Positions 8,339-17,398 of a stretch of DNA of 64,000 bases are shown here, piece by piece. Source of the DNA: Pseudomonas sp. LD120 (lineage in GTDB: Bacteria > Pseudomonadota > Gammaproteobacteria > Pseudomonadales > Pseudomonadaceae); NCBI RefSeq assembly GCF_009861525.1, contig NZ_WVHL01000001.1, positions 589,712 through 653,711 on the forward strand, given 5' to 3'. How positions within the stretch are numbered: the first letter of the stretch is position 1; the number at the start of each line of letters is the position of its first letter. The notes beneath the pieces are model-generated. The model saw only the letters and a program-made list of their open reading frames with translations, was not told where the DNA came from and made no database searches. The translations under genes were made by a program, and so were the position numbers.

Positions 8339-9769
8339 ATGTCTGCCGAAATTGCTTACCTGCAGGATTCCCTTCAGCAACAGGACGCGTTGCATGGGCT
8401 GTTCGACGCCCAGCGCCGGGCCTTCGCCGCCAATCCCATGCCTCCGGCCGCACAACGCCAACAATGGCTCAAGTCGCTGCAGAACCTGCTCGACAGCGAA
8501 CGCCAGGCGCTGATCGATGCCATCCGCCAGGACTTCAGCAACCGCAGCGCCGATGAGACCCTGCTGGCCGAACTGATGCCCAGCCTGCATGGCATTCACT
8601 ACGCCAGCAAACACCTGAAAAAATGGATGAAGCCGTCTCGCCGTGCCGTGGGCCTGGCCTTCCAGCCAGCCTCGGCCAAGGTGGTCTATCAGCCGTTGGG
8701 GGTGGTGGGCGTCATCGTGCCGTGGAACTACCCGCTGTACCTGTGCATGGGGCCGCTGGTGGGCGCGCTGGCCGCTGGCAACCGAGTGATGCTCAAACTC
8801 AGCGAATCCACGCCCGCCACCGGCCAGTTGCTCAAGCAACTGCTGGCCCGGGTGTTCCCCGAGGATCTGGTGTGCGTGGTGCTGGGCGAAGCTGAAGTGG
8901 GCATGGCGTTTTCCAAGCTGCGCTTTGATCATTTGTTGTTCACCGGCGCCACCAGCATCGGCAAGCACGTCATGCGCGCCGCCGCCGAGAACCTGACCCC
9001 GGTGACCCTGGAGTTGGGCGGCAAATCCCCGGCCATCGTCTCCAGCAGCGTGCCGCTCAAGGACGCCGCCGAACGCATCGCCTTCGGCAAGACCCTGAAC
9101 GCCGGGCAAACCTGCGTCGCCCCGGATTACGTGCTGGTGCCTGAAGAGCGCGTGGGAGCCTTCGTCGAGGCCTATCGCCAAGTGGTACGCCGCTTTTTTC
9201 CGACCCTGGCGGACAACCCCGACTACACCGCGATCATCAACCAACGCCAGTTGGCGCGGCTTAATGCGTACCTGAGCGACGCCACCAGCAAGGGCGCGCT
9301 GCTGGTGCCGCTGTTCGAGCAAAGCCAGGAACGGCGCCTGGGCCATAGCCTGCTGCTCAATGTCACGGATGACATGACTGTGATGCAGGACGAGATCTTC
9401 GGCCCGATCCTGCCCATCGTGCCGTACCAGACCCTGGACCAGGCCTTGGCCTATATCAACCAACGTCCCCGGCCCCTGGCCCTGTACTACTTCGGTTACG
9501 ACAAGGCCGAGCAGCAGCGGGTGCTCAACGAAACCCACTCCGGCGGCGTGTGCCTGAACGACACCCTGCTGCATGTGGCCCAGGATGATCTGCCGTTTGG
9601 CGGCATCGGCCCCTCCGGCATGGGGCATTACCATGGTCACGAGGGCTTCCTGACCTTCAGCAAGGCCAAGGGCGTGTTCATCAAGCAGCGCTTCAACGCG
9701 GCGCGCCTGATTTACCCGCCTTATGGCAAATCCATTCAGAAACTCATCCAGAAACTGTTCATCCGCTAA
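8339..9769 (+). CDS. laoC: Long-chain aldehyde dehydrogenase (LaoC / coniferyl-aldehyde dehydrogenase family)
   Basis: 476 aa, an NAD(P)-dependent aldehyde dehydrogenase. Visible motifs are VVGVIVPWNYPLYLCMGPLV (cofactor region), LFTGATSIGKHV, the catalytic glutamate in LELGGKSPAIV, the nucleophile cysteine in NAGQTCVAPDYV, and EIFGPILP. It converts the aldehyde made by LaoA to a fatty acid. A GGAG ribosome site lies 7 bases before the ATG. It is the first gene after the regulated promoter, followed by laoB (85-bp gap) and laoA. Confidence 0.9.
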   Translation: MSAEIAYLQDSLQQQDALHGLFDAQRRAFAANPMPPAAQRQQWLKSLQNLLDSERQALIDAIRQDFSNRSADETLLAELMPSLHGIHYASKHLKKWMKPSRRAVGLAFQPASAKVVYQPLGVVGVIVPWNYPLYLCMGPLVGALAAGNRVMLKLSESTPATGQLLKQLLARVFPEDLVCVVLGEAEVGMAFSKLRFDHLLFTGATSIGKHVMRAAAENLTPVTLELGGKSPAIVSSSVPLKDAAERIAFGKTLNAGQTCVAPDYVLVPEERVGAFVEAYRQVVRRFFPTLADNPDYTAIINQRQLARLNAYLSDATSKGALLVPLFEQSQERRLGHSLLLNVTDDMTVMQDEIFGPILPIVPYQTLDQALAYINQRPRPLALYYFGYDKAEQQRVLNETHSGGVCLNDTLLHVAQDDLPFGGIGPSGMGHYHGHEGFLTFSKAKGVFIKQRFNAARLIYPPYGKSIQKLIQKLFIR

Positions 9770-9853
9770 GGAGCCTCCGTCAACGCCACGACTTCCAGTG
9801 CAGCCGTTGTTTAGCGGCTCTCTCAACCAGTACATCGCCGGGTAATAAAAACA

Positions 9854-10399
9854 ATGACCCCTAGCCTGTCTGAAACTCCCGCGCTGTCTCGACGCGGACT
9901 GCTGAAAATCGGCCTCTGCGCCAGTGCGTTCCTGGCCACCGCCGGGCTGGGCGCAAGCCTCAGCGGGTGCTCCGCCAGCCCCCCAGCCAGTGGTTTTGCC
10001 ATGCTGCGTAGCAACGATCTGCCGTTTCTGCGCGCGCTGATCCCGGTGATGCTCGAAGGCGCCGTGGCACCGGACAAGATGCCCGCCGCCATCGACGGCA
10101 CCCTGACCCACCTGGACAACGCCCTCCATCACCTGTCGCCGGAGATGTTCAAGCTCACCCAGCAACTGTTCGATGTGCTGGGCATGGCCGTAACTCGTGG
10201 CCCGCTGACAGGGATCTGGGGGCGCTGGGAAAACGCCAGCGCGGATGACATCCGCCACTTCCTCAGCCGCTGGGAAAACAGTTACCTGTCGCTGCTGCGC
10301 ATGGGCCACGCCTCACTGCTGCAATTGGTGATGATGGCCTGGTACACCTGCCCCGAATCCTGGGCTCATTGCGGCTACCCAGGACCGCCCAAGGTCTGA
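9854..10399 (+). CDS. laoB: LaoB-like Tat-exported lipoprotein
   Basis: 181 aa. The N-terminus carries a twin-arginine signal (LSRRGLLKIG, residues ~12-21), a hydrophobic stretch (FLATAGLGASL) and a lipobox-like LSGC around residue 39, so export by Tat and possible lipid anchoring are expected. The remainder (about 140 aa) is helical with no recognisable catalytic motif. In P. aeruginosa the equivalent small protein is needed together with the GMC dehydrogenase LaoA, perhaps as its maturation or localisation partner; this role is inferred. It is separated from laoA by a 124-bp palindromic repeat. Confidence 0.85.
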   Translation: MTPSLSETPALSRRGLLKIGLCASAFLATAGLGASLSGCSASPPASGFAMLRSNDLPFLRALIPVMLEGAVAPDKMPAAIDGTLTHLDNALHHLSPEMFKLTQQLFDVLGMAVTRGPLTGIWGRWENASADDIRHFLSRWENSYLSLLRMGHASLLQLVMMAWYTCPESWAHCGYPGPPKV

Positions 10400-10407
10400 T
10401 TGACCTT

Positions 10408-10531
10408 TGTAGCCGCTGCCACAGGCTGCGAACGAGCGGTGCGTTCGTGGGGCGATGGGGCAGCGGTTGGGGATCGTCAAGCAAGGCCCTGCGGGCCTTT
10501 TCGCAGCTTCGCAGGCTCAGCAGCGGCTACA
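10408..10531. repeat. Long palindromic repeat, TGTAGCCGCTGCC family, copy 1
   Basis: It begins TGTAGCCGCTGCCACAGG and ends with the inverted form GCAGCGGCTACA. The centre also folds (CTGCGAACGAGCG ... CGCAGCTTCGCAG). Related copies lie at 29927, 59755 and 61951. This copy sits between laoB and laoA, inside what should be one operon. Confidence 0.75.
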
Positions 10532-10573
10532 GTGGATCCGCGCCGAGCCTTCAATAATAAGAGAGCATCCGAT

Positions 10574-12169
10574 ATGCCTGTACCTGATCTGTTCCGCGAC
10601 GGAATGAGCCGTGGCTGGAAAACCTACAACGGCTCGCAGCTGGAGCAGGACCTGACCCTGGAAGCCGACGTCGCCATCATCGGCAGCGGTGCCGGGGGCG
10701 GTACCACCGCCGAGATCCTCAGTGCCGCCGGCTACAAGGTGCTACTGGTCGAGGAGGGTCCGCTGAAGACCAGTGACGACTTCAAGATGCTCGAAGACCA
10801 GGCCTACGCCAGCCTTTATCAGGAAGGTATCGGCCGCATGAGCAAGGACGGCGCCATCACCATCCTCCAGGGCCGCGCCGTGGGCGGCACCACCTTGATC
10901 AACTGGACATCGAGCTTTCGCACCCCCGACCCGACCCTGGCACACTGGGCCCGGGAATATGCAGTGGTCGGCCACAGCTCCGCCGAGATGGCGCCCTGGT
11001 TCGAGAAAATGGAACAGCGCCTGGGCGTGGCGCCCTGGGCTATGCCGCCCAACGCCAATAACGATGTGATCCGCAAGGGCTGCGAAGCCTTGGGCTACAG
11101 CTGGCACGTGATTCCGCGCAACGTCCGTGGCTGCTGGAACCTGGGCTACTGCGGCCTGGGCTGCCCGACCAACGCCAAGCAGTCGATGCTGGTGACCACC
11201 ATTCCAGCCGCCCTGGAAAAAGGCGGCGAGCTGCTATACCTGGCCCGGGCCGAGCGCTTGCAGCTCAAGGACGACCAGGTGACCGCGCTGCAATGCCTGG
11301 CCATGGACGCCCGCTGCGTGGCGCCTACCGGCCGTGCGATCACGATCAAGGCCAAACATTACGTACTGGCCGGCGGCGGCATCAACAGCCCGGCCCTGCT
11401 GCTGCGCTCCGCTGCCCCGGACCCGCATTCACGGCTGGGAAAACGTACCTTCCTGCATCTGGTGAACTTCTCCGCCGGGCAGTTCGACGAGGTGATCAAC
11501 CCCTTCTACGGCGCGCCGCAGTCGATCTACTCCGACCATTTCCAGTGGCAGGACGGCACCACCGGCAAGATGTCCTACAAGCTCGAAGTACCGCCCCTGC
11601 AACCGGCCCTGGCCAGCACTCTGCTAGGCGGCTTCGGCCCCGACAGCGGGCTGTCCATGGAGCAGTTGCCCCACACCCACGCCATGCTGGCCCTGCTACG
11701 GGACGGCTTCCACCCCGACAGCACCGGCGGCAACGTCGAGCTGCGCGGCGATGGCACCCCAGTGCTCGACTATCAAATTTCGCCCTACGCCTGGGACGGC
11801 CTGCGCCGGGCCTTCCACAGCATGGCGGAGATCCAGTTCGCCGGCGGCGCCAAGGCGGTCAAGCCGCTGCACAGCGACGCCCGCTTCGCCAAGACCCTGA
11901 AACAAGTGCGCGAGCAGATCGACGGCCTGGAGCTGGCGTTGTACCGCACCCGCCTGGGCAGCGCCCACGTGATGGGGGGCTGCGCCATGGGCGAAGATCC
12001 GAAGAACGCCGTGACCGACAGCCTCGGACGCCACCATCAACTGCGCAATCTGTCGATCCACGACGGCTCGCTGTTTCCCACCAGCATCGGTGCCAACCCA
12101 CAGCTGTCGGTCTACGGCCTGACAGCGCAACTGGCCACGGCCCTGGCACAGCGCTTGAAAACGACGTGA
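10574..12169 (+). CDS. laoA: GMC-type long-chain alcohol dehydrogenase
   Basis: 531 aa from the ATG at 10574; a TTG frame further upstream runs through the repeat and is not credible. The FAD-binding fold is at the N-terminus (VAIIGSGAGGGTTAEILSAAG, with VEEGP ending beta2). GMC signatures include GRAVGGTTLINWTSSFR and the C-terminal SIHDGSLFPTSIGANPQLS, which holds the catalytic His/Asn region. A cysteine-rich segment (RGCWNLGYCGLGCPTNAKQS) is typical of the alcohol dehydrogenase subgroup. It oxidises long-chain alcohols to aldehydes for LaoC. No signal peptide is visible, so the functional link with Tat-exported LaoB is notable. Confidence 0.9.
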   Translation: MPVPDLFRDGMSRGWKTYNGSQLEQDLTLEADVAIIGSGAGGGTTAEILSAAGYKVLLVEEGPLKTSDDFKMLEDQAYASLYQEGIGRMSKDGAITILQGRAVGGTTLINWTSSFRTPDPTLAHWAREYAVVGHSSAEMAPWFEKMEQRLGVAPWAMPPNANNDVIRKGCEALGYSWHVIPRNVRGCWNLGYCGLGCPTNAKQSMLVTTIPAALEKGGELLYLARAERLQLKDDQVTALQCLAMDARCVAPTGRAITIKAKHYVLAGGGINSPALLLRSAAPDPHSRLGKRTFLHLVNFSAGQFDEVINPFYGAPQSIYSDHFQWQDGTTGKMSYKLEVPPLQPALASTLLGGFGPDSGLSMEQLPHTHAMLALLRDGFHPDSTGGNVELRGDGTPVLDYQISPYAWDGLRRAFHSMAEIQFAGGAKAVKPLHSDARFAKTLKQVREQIDGLELALYRTRLGSAHVMGGCAMGEDPKNAVTDSLGRHHQLRNLSIHDGSLFPTSIGANPQLSVYGLTAQLATALAQRLKTT

Positions 12170-12197
12170 AAAAGCGGGGTATTGGCGTCGTCTATAG

Positions 12198-13150
<953 letters not shown>

Positions 13151-13177
13151 GGCGTTCAGCGCCCTTTAGTAGGGCAT

Positions 13178-13229
13178 TTCGCCGGCAAGCCGGCTCCTGC
13201 CTGTGCCTGTAGGAGCAGGCTTGCCGGCG
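13178..13229. repeat. REPIN between fdx and mutM
   Basis: TTCGCCGGCAAGCCGGCTCC at 13178 is mirrored by GGAGCAGGCTTGCCGGCG ending at 13229. It fills the gap between two convergent genes and can form a strong hairpin in either transcript. Confidence 0.8.
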
Positions 13230-13236
13230 CAGCTTC

Positions 13237-14049
13237 TCAGCGCTGGCAACGCGGGCAATAGACGCTGGCCCGCTGGCCCAGCTTGATCTCCCGCAGCCCC
13301 GTGCCGCAGACCTTGCAGTGCTCCCCGCCGCGCCCATAGACGAACAGCTCCTGCTGGAAGTAGCCCGGCTGGCCGTCACCGCCGATAAAGTCGCGCAAGG
13401 TGGTACCACCCCGCTCGATGGCCGCCGCCAGGATCCGCTTGATCTCGATCGCTAGCTGCAGATAGCGGGCCCGGGAAATGCCCTTGGCTTCACGACGCGG
13501 ATCGATGCCCGCAGCGAACAGCGCCTCGGTCGCATAGATATTGCCCACCCCCACTACCACCGCGTTGTCCATGATGAATGGCTTGACCGCCATGGAGCGG
13601 CCCCGGGATAGCTGGAACAGGCGCTCGCCATCAAACAGCTCGGTCAGCGGCTCCGGCCCCAGGCGCGCCAGCAGCTCGTGGTTCAGCGGGTCCAGGCTCC
13701 AGAGCATGGCGCCAAACCGGCGCGGGTCGGTGTAGCGCAGGGCCAGGCCCGATTCCAGCTCGATATCCACATGTTCGTGCTTGGCCGCCGGCAGGCCGAT
13801 GTCCACCAGACGCAGGTTGCCCGACATGCCCAGGTGACTGATGAGGGTGCCGACTTCGGCATTGATCAGCAGGTACTTGGCCCGGCGATCCACCTGGACG
13901 ATGCGCTGCCCGGACAGGCGCACATCCAGATCCTCGGGGATCGGCCAGCGCAAGCGCCGTTCGCGGACGATGACCCGGCTGACCTTCTGGCCTTCCAGGT
14001 GCGGGGCGATCCCGCGCCGGGTGGTTTCGACTTCAGGTAATTCAGGCAT
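13237..14049 (-). CDS. mutM: Formamidopyrimidine-DNA glycosylase (Fpg)
   Basis: 270 aa. The N-terminus [13 protein letters not shown] supplies the catalytic Pro2 and Glu3 after Met removal. Lys57 falls in the VDRRAKYLL stretch. The helix-two-turn-helix segment ([15 protein letters not shown]) and the C-terminal zinc finger (CKVCG ... CPRCQR, four Cys) are intact. The enzyme excises 8-oxoguanine and FapyG and nicks the abasic site. It lies 33 bp downstream of the HDOD gene on the same strand, so they may share a transcript. Confidence 0.97.
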   Translation of the reverse strand: MPELPEVETTRRGIAPHLEGQKVSRVIVRERRLRWPIPEDLDVRLSGQRIVQVDRRAKYLLINAEVGTLISHLGMSGNLRLVDIGLPAAKHEHVDIELESGLALRYTDPRRFGAMLWSLDPLNHELLARLGPEPLTELFDGERLFQLSRGRSMAVKPFIMDNAVVVGVGNIYATEALFAAGIDPRREAKGISRARYLQLAIEIKRILAAAIERGGTTLRDFIGGDGQPGYFQQELFVYGRGGEHCKVCGTGLREIKLGQRASVYCPRCQR

Positions 14050-14082
14050 CTTCGCCCCAGGCCTTCAGCGCCGCATGAATCA

Positions 14083-14949
14083 TCAGTGGGAACCCAGTTC
14101 GCGCACGGTTTCCTTGAGGTTTTCGAAGTCGTAATCCGACAGACCGACGTAATCGAGAACCAGATGGCCAATGCTGTTCCACTCGTGATCCTCCACCTGG
14201 TTGCCCAGCACCCGGTAGGACGCGCAGATGTGCTCGGCCATCTTCAGGATCGCCAGCAGGTTCTTCAGTTGGCTGTTGCGCGAGGACTCGTCGCTGAAGA
14301 TCGCCAGGGCGTTGTGGTGATTGGCGATGGCGTGGGTCACATGTTCCGGCAGGCGCCAGGACTTGGCGGTGTAATACCCGACCACCGCATGGTTGGTGTT
14401 GAAGGCACGGTTTTCCGTGTCCACCACCCGCTGCTCCGGCCCGGCACTGCAATAGGCCTCTTCCAGCACGGTCATGTAGGTGGGGAAACGCTTGAGCATC
14501 AGCGGCACGCCGCAGTCGTGGAACAGCCCCAAGGCGTAGGCTTCGTCCACCGCCTGGGAGCCGGTGCGCTTGGCCAGGGTCAGACAGGTCATGGCCACGT
14601 CCTGGGCGGTGTCCCAGAAACGGTTGAGGGTGACGATGGTTTCGTCGCTCATCTCGCCCTTGATCGACTGCGCGTTGATCAGGTTGATGATCGAACGGCT
14701 GCCCAAGAGATTCACCGCGCGCTGGATCGAGGCGATTTTGTTGGCCAGCCCGTAATGCGCCGAGTTGACGATTTTCAGCAACGCGCCAGACAGGCCCGGG
14801 TCCTGGGAGATCAGCTTGGCGATCACCTCCAGATCGGGATCGGGCATGTACTGCTCCATCTGCAAATCCACCATGATTTGCGGCTGAGGCGGCACGCTGA
14901 TGCCTTGCAGGGCCTGTTGAATCTGTTCGGCTGATAGCTCTTGGGACAT
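14083..14949 (-). CDS. HDOD domain protein
   Basis: 288 aa. An HDOD domain fills most of the protein (about residues 25-220): VIAKLISQDPGLSGALLKIVNSAHYGL, then RAVNLLGSRSIINL, and LFHDCGVPLML where HD-type residues partly persist. HDOD proteins are degenerate HD relatives used in signalling; enzymatic activity is generally absent. No extra GGDEF, EAL or receiver domain is attached. It lies upstream of mutM on the same strand and divergent from rlmI. The function here is unknown. Confidence 0.85.
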   Translation of the reverse strand: MSQELSAEQIQQALQGISVPPQPQIMVDLQMEQYMPDPDLEVIAKLISQDPGLSGALLKIVNSAHYGLANKIASIQRAVNLLGSRSIINLINAQSIKGEMSDETIVTLNRFWDTAQDVAMTCLTLAKRTGSQAVDEAYALGLFHDCGVPLMLKRFPTYMTVLEEAYCSAGPEQRVVDTENRAFNTNHAVVGYYTAKSWRLPEHVTHAIANHHNALAIFSDESSRNSQLKNLLAILKMAEHICASYRVLGNQVEDHEWNSIGHLVLDYVGLSDYDFENLKETVRELGSH

Positions 14950-15077
14950 AAGTACACACTCTGGCTGAGGCGGCGATTCTAACCTCTAACCACACAATGT
15001 TGGGCGAACGGACAGGAACTTTACCCTGCACCTTTAGCCGCAGGTCCATTGGCCGTCGCTGAAGTTGCGCGGCAAGG

Positions 15078-15083
15078 TATAAT
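15078..15083 (+). promoter_or_regulatory. Perfect -10 hexamer upstream of rlmI
   Basis: TATAAT lies 27 bp before the rlmI ATG. No matching -35 at 16-18 bp is visible (TTGGCC at 15050 is 22 bp away), so only the -10 half is supported. Confidence 0.5.
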
Positions 15084-15109
15084 CGCGCCCTTTTTTCCGG
15101 AGCGACGTC

Positions 15110-16306
15110 ATGTCCCTGCCAAGCCTGCGCCTCAAAGCCAATGCCGATCGCCGCCTGCGCGCCGGCCACCTGTGGGTCTACAGCAACGAAATCGATGTAG
15201 CCGCCACCCCACTGCACGGCTTCAAGGCAGGCGACCAGGCGGTACTGGAAGCCGCCGGCGGCAAGCCCCTGGGCGTGGTTGCCATGAGCCCGAACAACCT
15301 GATCTGCGCCCGCCTATTGTCCCGGGACGCCAAACTGGCCCTGGACAAGTCGCTGCTGGTGCACCGCCTGAACGTGGCTCTGTCCCTGCGCGAGCGCCTG
15401 TTCGACAAGCCGTTCTACCGCCTGGTCTACGGCGACTCCGACCTGCTGCCGGGCCTGGTGGTCGACCGTTTCGGCGACATCCTGGTGGTGCAGATCGCCT
15501 CGGCGACCATGGAAACCCACAAGGACGACGTGATTGCCGCCCTGACCCAGGTACTCAAGCCCAGCGGCATCCTGTTCAAGAACGACTCCGCCGCCCGTGA
15601 CGCCGAAGGCCTGAACCGCTACGTCGAGACCGTGTTCGGCCTGGTGCCGGAGTGGGTTGCCCTGGAAGAGAACGGCGTGAAGTTCGAAGCCCCGGTGATC
15701 CAGGGCCAGAAAACCGGCTGGTTCTACGACCACCGCATGAACCGCGCCCGCCTGGCGCCTTACGCCAAGGGCAAGCGCGTGCTGGACCTGTACAGCTACA
15801 TCGGCGGCTGGGGTGTGCAAGCCGCAGCGTTCGGCGCCAGCGAAGTGTTCTGCGTCGATGCCTCGGCCTTCGCCCTCGATGGCGTGGAGCGCAACGCCGC
15901 GCTGAACGGCTTTGCCGAGAAAATGACCTGCATCGAAGGCGACGTCTTCGAAGCCTTGAAGGAACTCAAGGCCAGCGAAGAGCGCTTCGACGTGATCGTT
16001 GCCGACCCGCCCGCCTTCATCAAGCGCAAGAAAGACCTGAAGAACGGCGAAGGCGCCTACCGCCGCCTGAACGAGCAAGCCATGCGCCTGCTCAACAAGG
16101 ACGGCATCCTAGTCAGCGCTTCGTGCTCGATGCACCTGCCCGAGGACGACCTGCAGAACATCCTCCTGACCAGCGCCCGCCACCTGGACCGCAACATCCA
16201 GTTGCTGGAGCGCGGCGGCCAGGGCCCGGACCACCCGGTACACCCGGCCATCCCGGAAACCCGCTACATCAAGAGCATCACCTGCCGCCTGCTGCCCAAC
16301 AGCTGA
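15110..16306 (+). CDS. rlmI: 23S rRNA (cytosine(1962)-C(5))-methyltransferase-type enzyme
   Basis: 398 aa. An N-terminal PUA RNA-binding domain (LRLKANADRRLRAGHLWVYS) is followed by an EEHEE-type linker (DLLPGLVVDRFGD). The Rossmann methyltransferase domain has VLDLYSYIGGWGVQAA as motif I, VIVADPPAF as motif IV, and SCSMHLPEDDL with the catalytic cysteine region. The YDHRMNR stretch is typical of the RlmI/RlmK group. It modifies C1962 of 23S rRNA in E. coli. A TATAAT box and GGAG ribosome site lie directly upstream, and a hairpin follows the stop. Confidence 0.92.
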   Translation: MSLPSLRLKANADRRLRAGHLWVYSNEIDVAATPLHGFKAGDQAVLEAAGGKPLGVVAMSPNNLICARLLSRDAKLALDKSLLVHRLNVALSLRERLFDKPFYRLVYGDSDLLPGLVVDRFGDILVVQIASATMETHKDDVIAALTQVLKPSGILFKNDSAARDAEGLNRYVETVFGLVPEWVALEENGVKFEAPVIQGQKTGWFYDHRMNRARLAPYAKGKRVLDLYSYIGGWGVQAAAFGASEVFCVDASAFALDGVERNAALNGFAEKMTCIEGDVFEALKELKASEERFDVIVADPPAFIKRKKDLKNGEGAYRRLNEQAMRLLNKDGILVSASCSMHLPEDDLQNILLTSARHLDRNIQLLERGGQGPDHPVHPAIPETRYIKSITCRLLPNS

Positions 16307-16318
16307 GCCCGGGCCGAC

Positions 16319-16347
16319 GGCCGTTCCCGCCTAGCGCGGGAATGGCC
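16319..16347 (+). terminator. Hairpin after rlmI
   Basis: GGCCGTTCCCGC (16319-16330), loop CTAGC, then GCGGGAATGGCC (16336-16347): a 12-bp stem with one G-T pair, starting 12 bases past the stop. There is no T-tract. It is likely a 3'-end stabilising or pausing structure. Confidence 0.55.
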
Positions 16348-16420
16348 ACCGCCCTCGATTGACTTTGCACGACCACGGCTCGATTCTCGGCACCTTCTCA
16401 AGGACCGAGAGCGCCACACC

Positions 16421-16537
16421 ATGGGCCACTCCCCCGCTACCACGAAAAAGACCTCGGTAGTCATTCTGCTGCTGAGCGCTGCCGCCCTGGGCCTGAGTAG
16501 CCCGGTCAACCGTCGTTATCAGGACGCTTGCGTCTGA
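16421..16537 (+). CDS. Possible 38-aa single-pass membrane peptide
   Basis: An ATG at 16421 opens a 38-codon frame ending in TGA at 16535-16537. Residues ~12-28 are hydrophobic (VVILLLSAAALGL), preceded by a positive KK pair, so a small membrane peptide or signal-like leader is possible. GAG about 11 bases upstream could be a weak ribosome site. Its 3' end overlaps the convergent gene's 3' end by 19 bp. There is no family recognition; it could be chance in GC-rich DNA. Confidence 0.25.
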   Translation: MGHSPATTKKTSVVILLLSAAALGLSSPVNRRYQDACV

Positions 16538-17085
16538 AGATCGCGCAGACGACACAAATCCCTGAGGTACAGCAGGAAGGAAAACGCCAAGGGCGGGCCA
16601 GTGAAGTAGCGCAAGGACAAAAACCCGCTCTTGAAGGGGTCCAGATGGTGCTCGCGGGTCCAGAAATCGAACAACGCCTGCATCAGCCACGCAGCGCAAA
16701 GAGCCACCAGCATCCAGGCTCCGTCCCCCAACAGCCGTCGTTTAAAACCGTCACGTCCCGGCAGCCAGCTGGCGCTGAGTAGCGTCATCAGTAGCAGGAA
16801 CGCCACCACGCTGTAGATCACCCCGCGGGTAAAGGGCAACTCACTGCAGGCCTGCACCACGACCGCCGCCGCAAAGGCCAGCAACAGCGCGGCCTTCCAG
16901 GTGCGCCACTGGCGCCGCTGCCCGGCCAGCAGTTGCACGAAGCCGCCGCCCGTCAGCAGGGCCGCGCCCACCACGGCCATGGTGCTGCCGGGCCAGTCGC
17001 TATAGAGCACCAGCCACATCAGCATCAGCCCTTGCAGCAGGCCCGTGCCGAGGTAGAACCTCAGGGATCGCATGTTCGCGGACAT
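16519..17085 (-). CDS. Conserved hypothetical inner-membrane protein
   Basis: 188 aa with about five predicted membrane segments: residues ~10-28 ([18 protein letters not shown]), ~34-52, ~65-82 ([15 protein letters not shown]), ~88-106 and ~122-142, plus a late hydrophobic stretch ([13 protein letters not shown]). No enzymatic motif is seen. GGAG lies 5 bases before the ATG at 17085; an alternative ATG is at 17073. It is divergent from ilvD, and an uncharacterised gene in this position is also found in P. aeruginosa. Function unknown. Confidence 0.75.
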   Translation of the reverse strand: MSANMRSLRFYLGTGLLQGLMLMWLVLYSDWPGSTMAVVGAALLTGGGFVQLLAGQRRQWRTWKAALLLAFAAAVVVQACSELPFTRGVIYSVVAFLLLMTLLSASWLPGRDGFKRRLLGDGAWMLVALCAAWLMQALFDFWTREHHLDPFKSGFLSLRYFTGPPLAFSFLLYLRDLCRLRDLQTQAS

Positions 17086-17398
17086 TCCAGCTCCATTGGA
17101 AGGTGATCGAGGGGCGGCGAGTCTAAACCAGGAGCAGCCAGGCGGGCAGCCTCCCTCTCAGATCCTGGCAATCGCACGCCACAGAGCGGCCACGGCATTC
17201 CTTCCTGACGCCAGCGGTGTAGAATCGGCGAATTCATCGCCAGTCATCCCCCGGCGGGTTTATGAGCTCAGGCTGAGGCGCGCGGCGATCCCGCGGCGTC
17301 ATCGGCAGCTTTCGGACACACGGCCATTTCTGAGTGTTCCCAAGGTCAATAGAAGCTCACTCCCCATTTGTTACCTGATTAGCCGCCCGGAGTGCTCC

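Noticed and set aside
8309..10309. A 666-codon open frame on the minus strand opposite laoC and laoB
   Set aside because: It is exactly antisense to two genes with clear family motifs, is very rich in Gln, His and Gly, and has no recognisable domain. GC-rich codon use leaves such frames open by chance.
10400..10573. N-terminal extension of LaoA from a TTG through the intergenic repeat
   Set aside because: The extra 58 residues come from the palindromic repeat; the FAD fold starts normally from the ATG at 10574.
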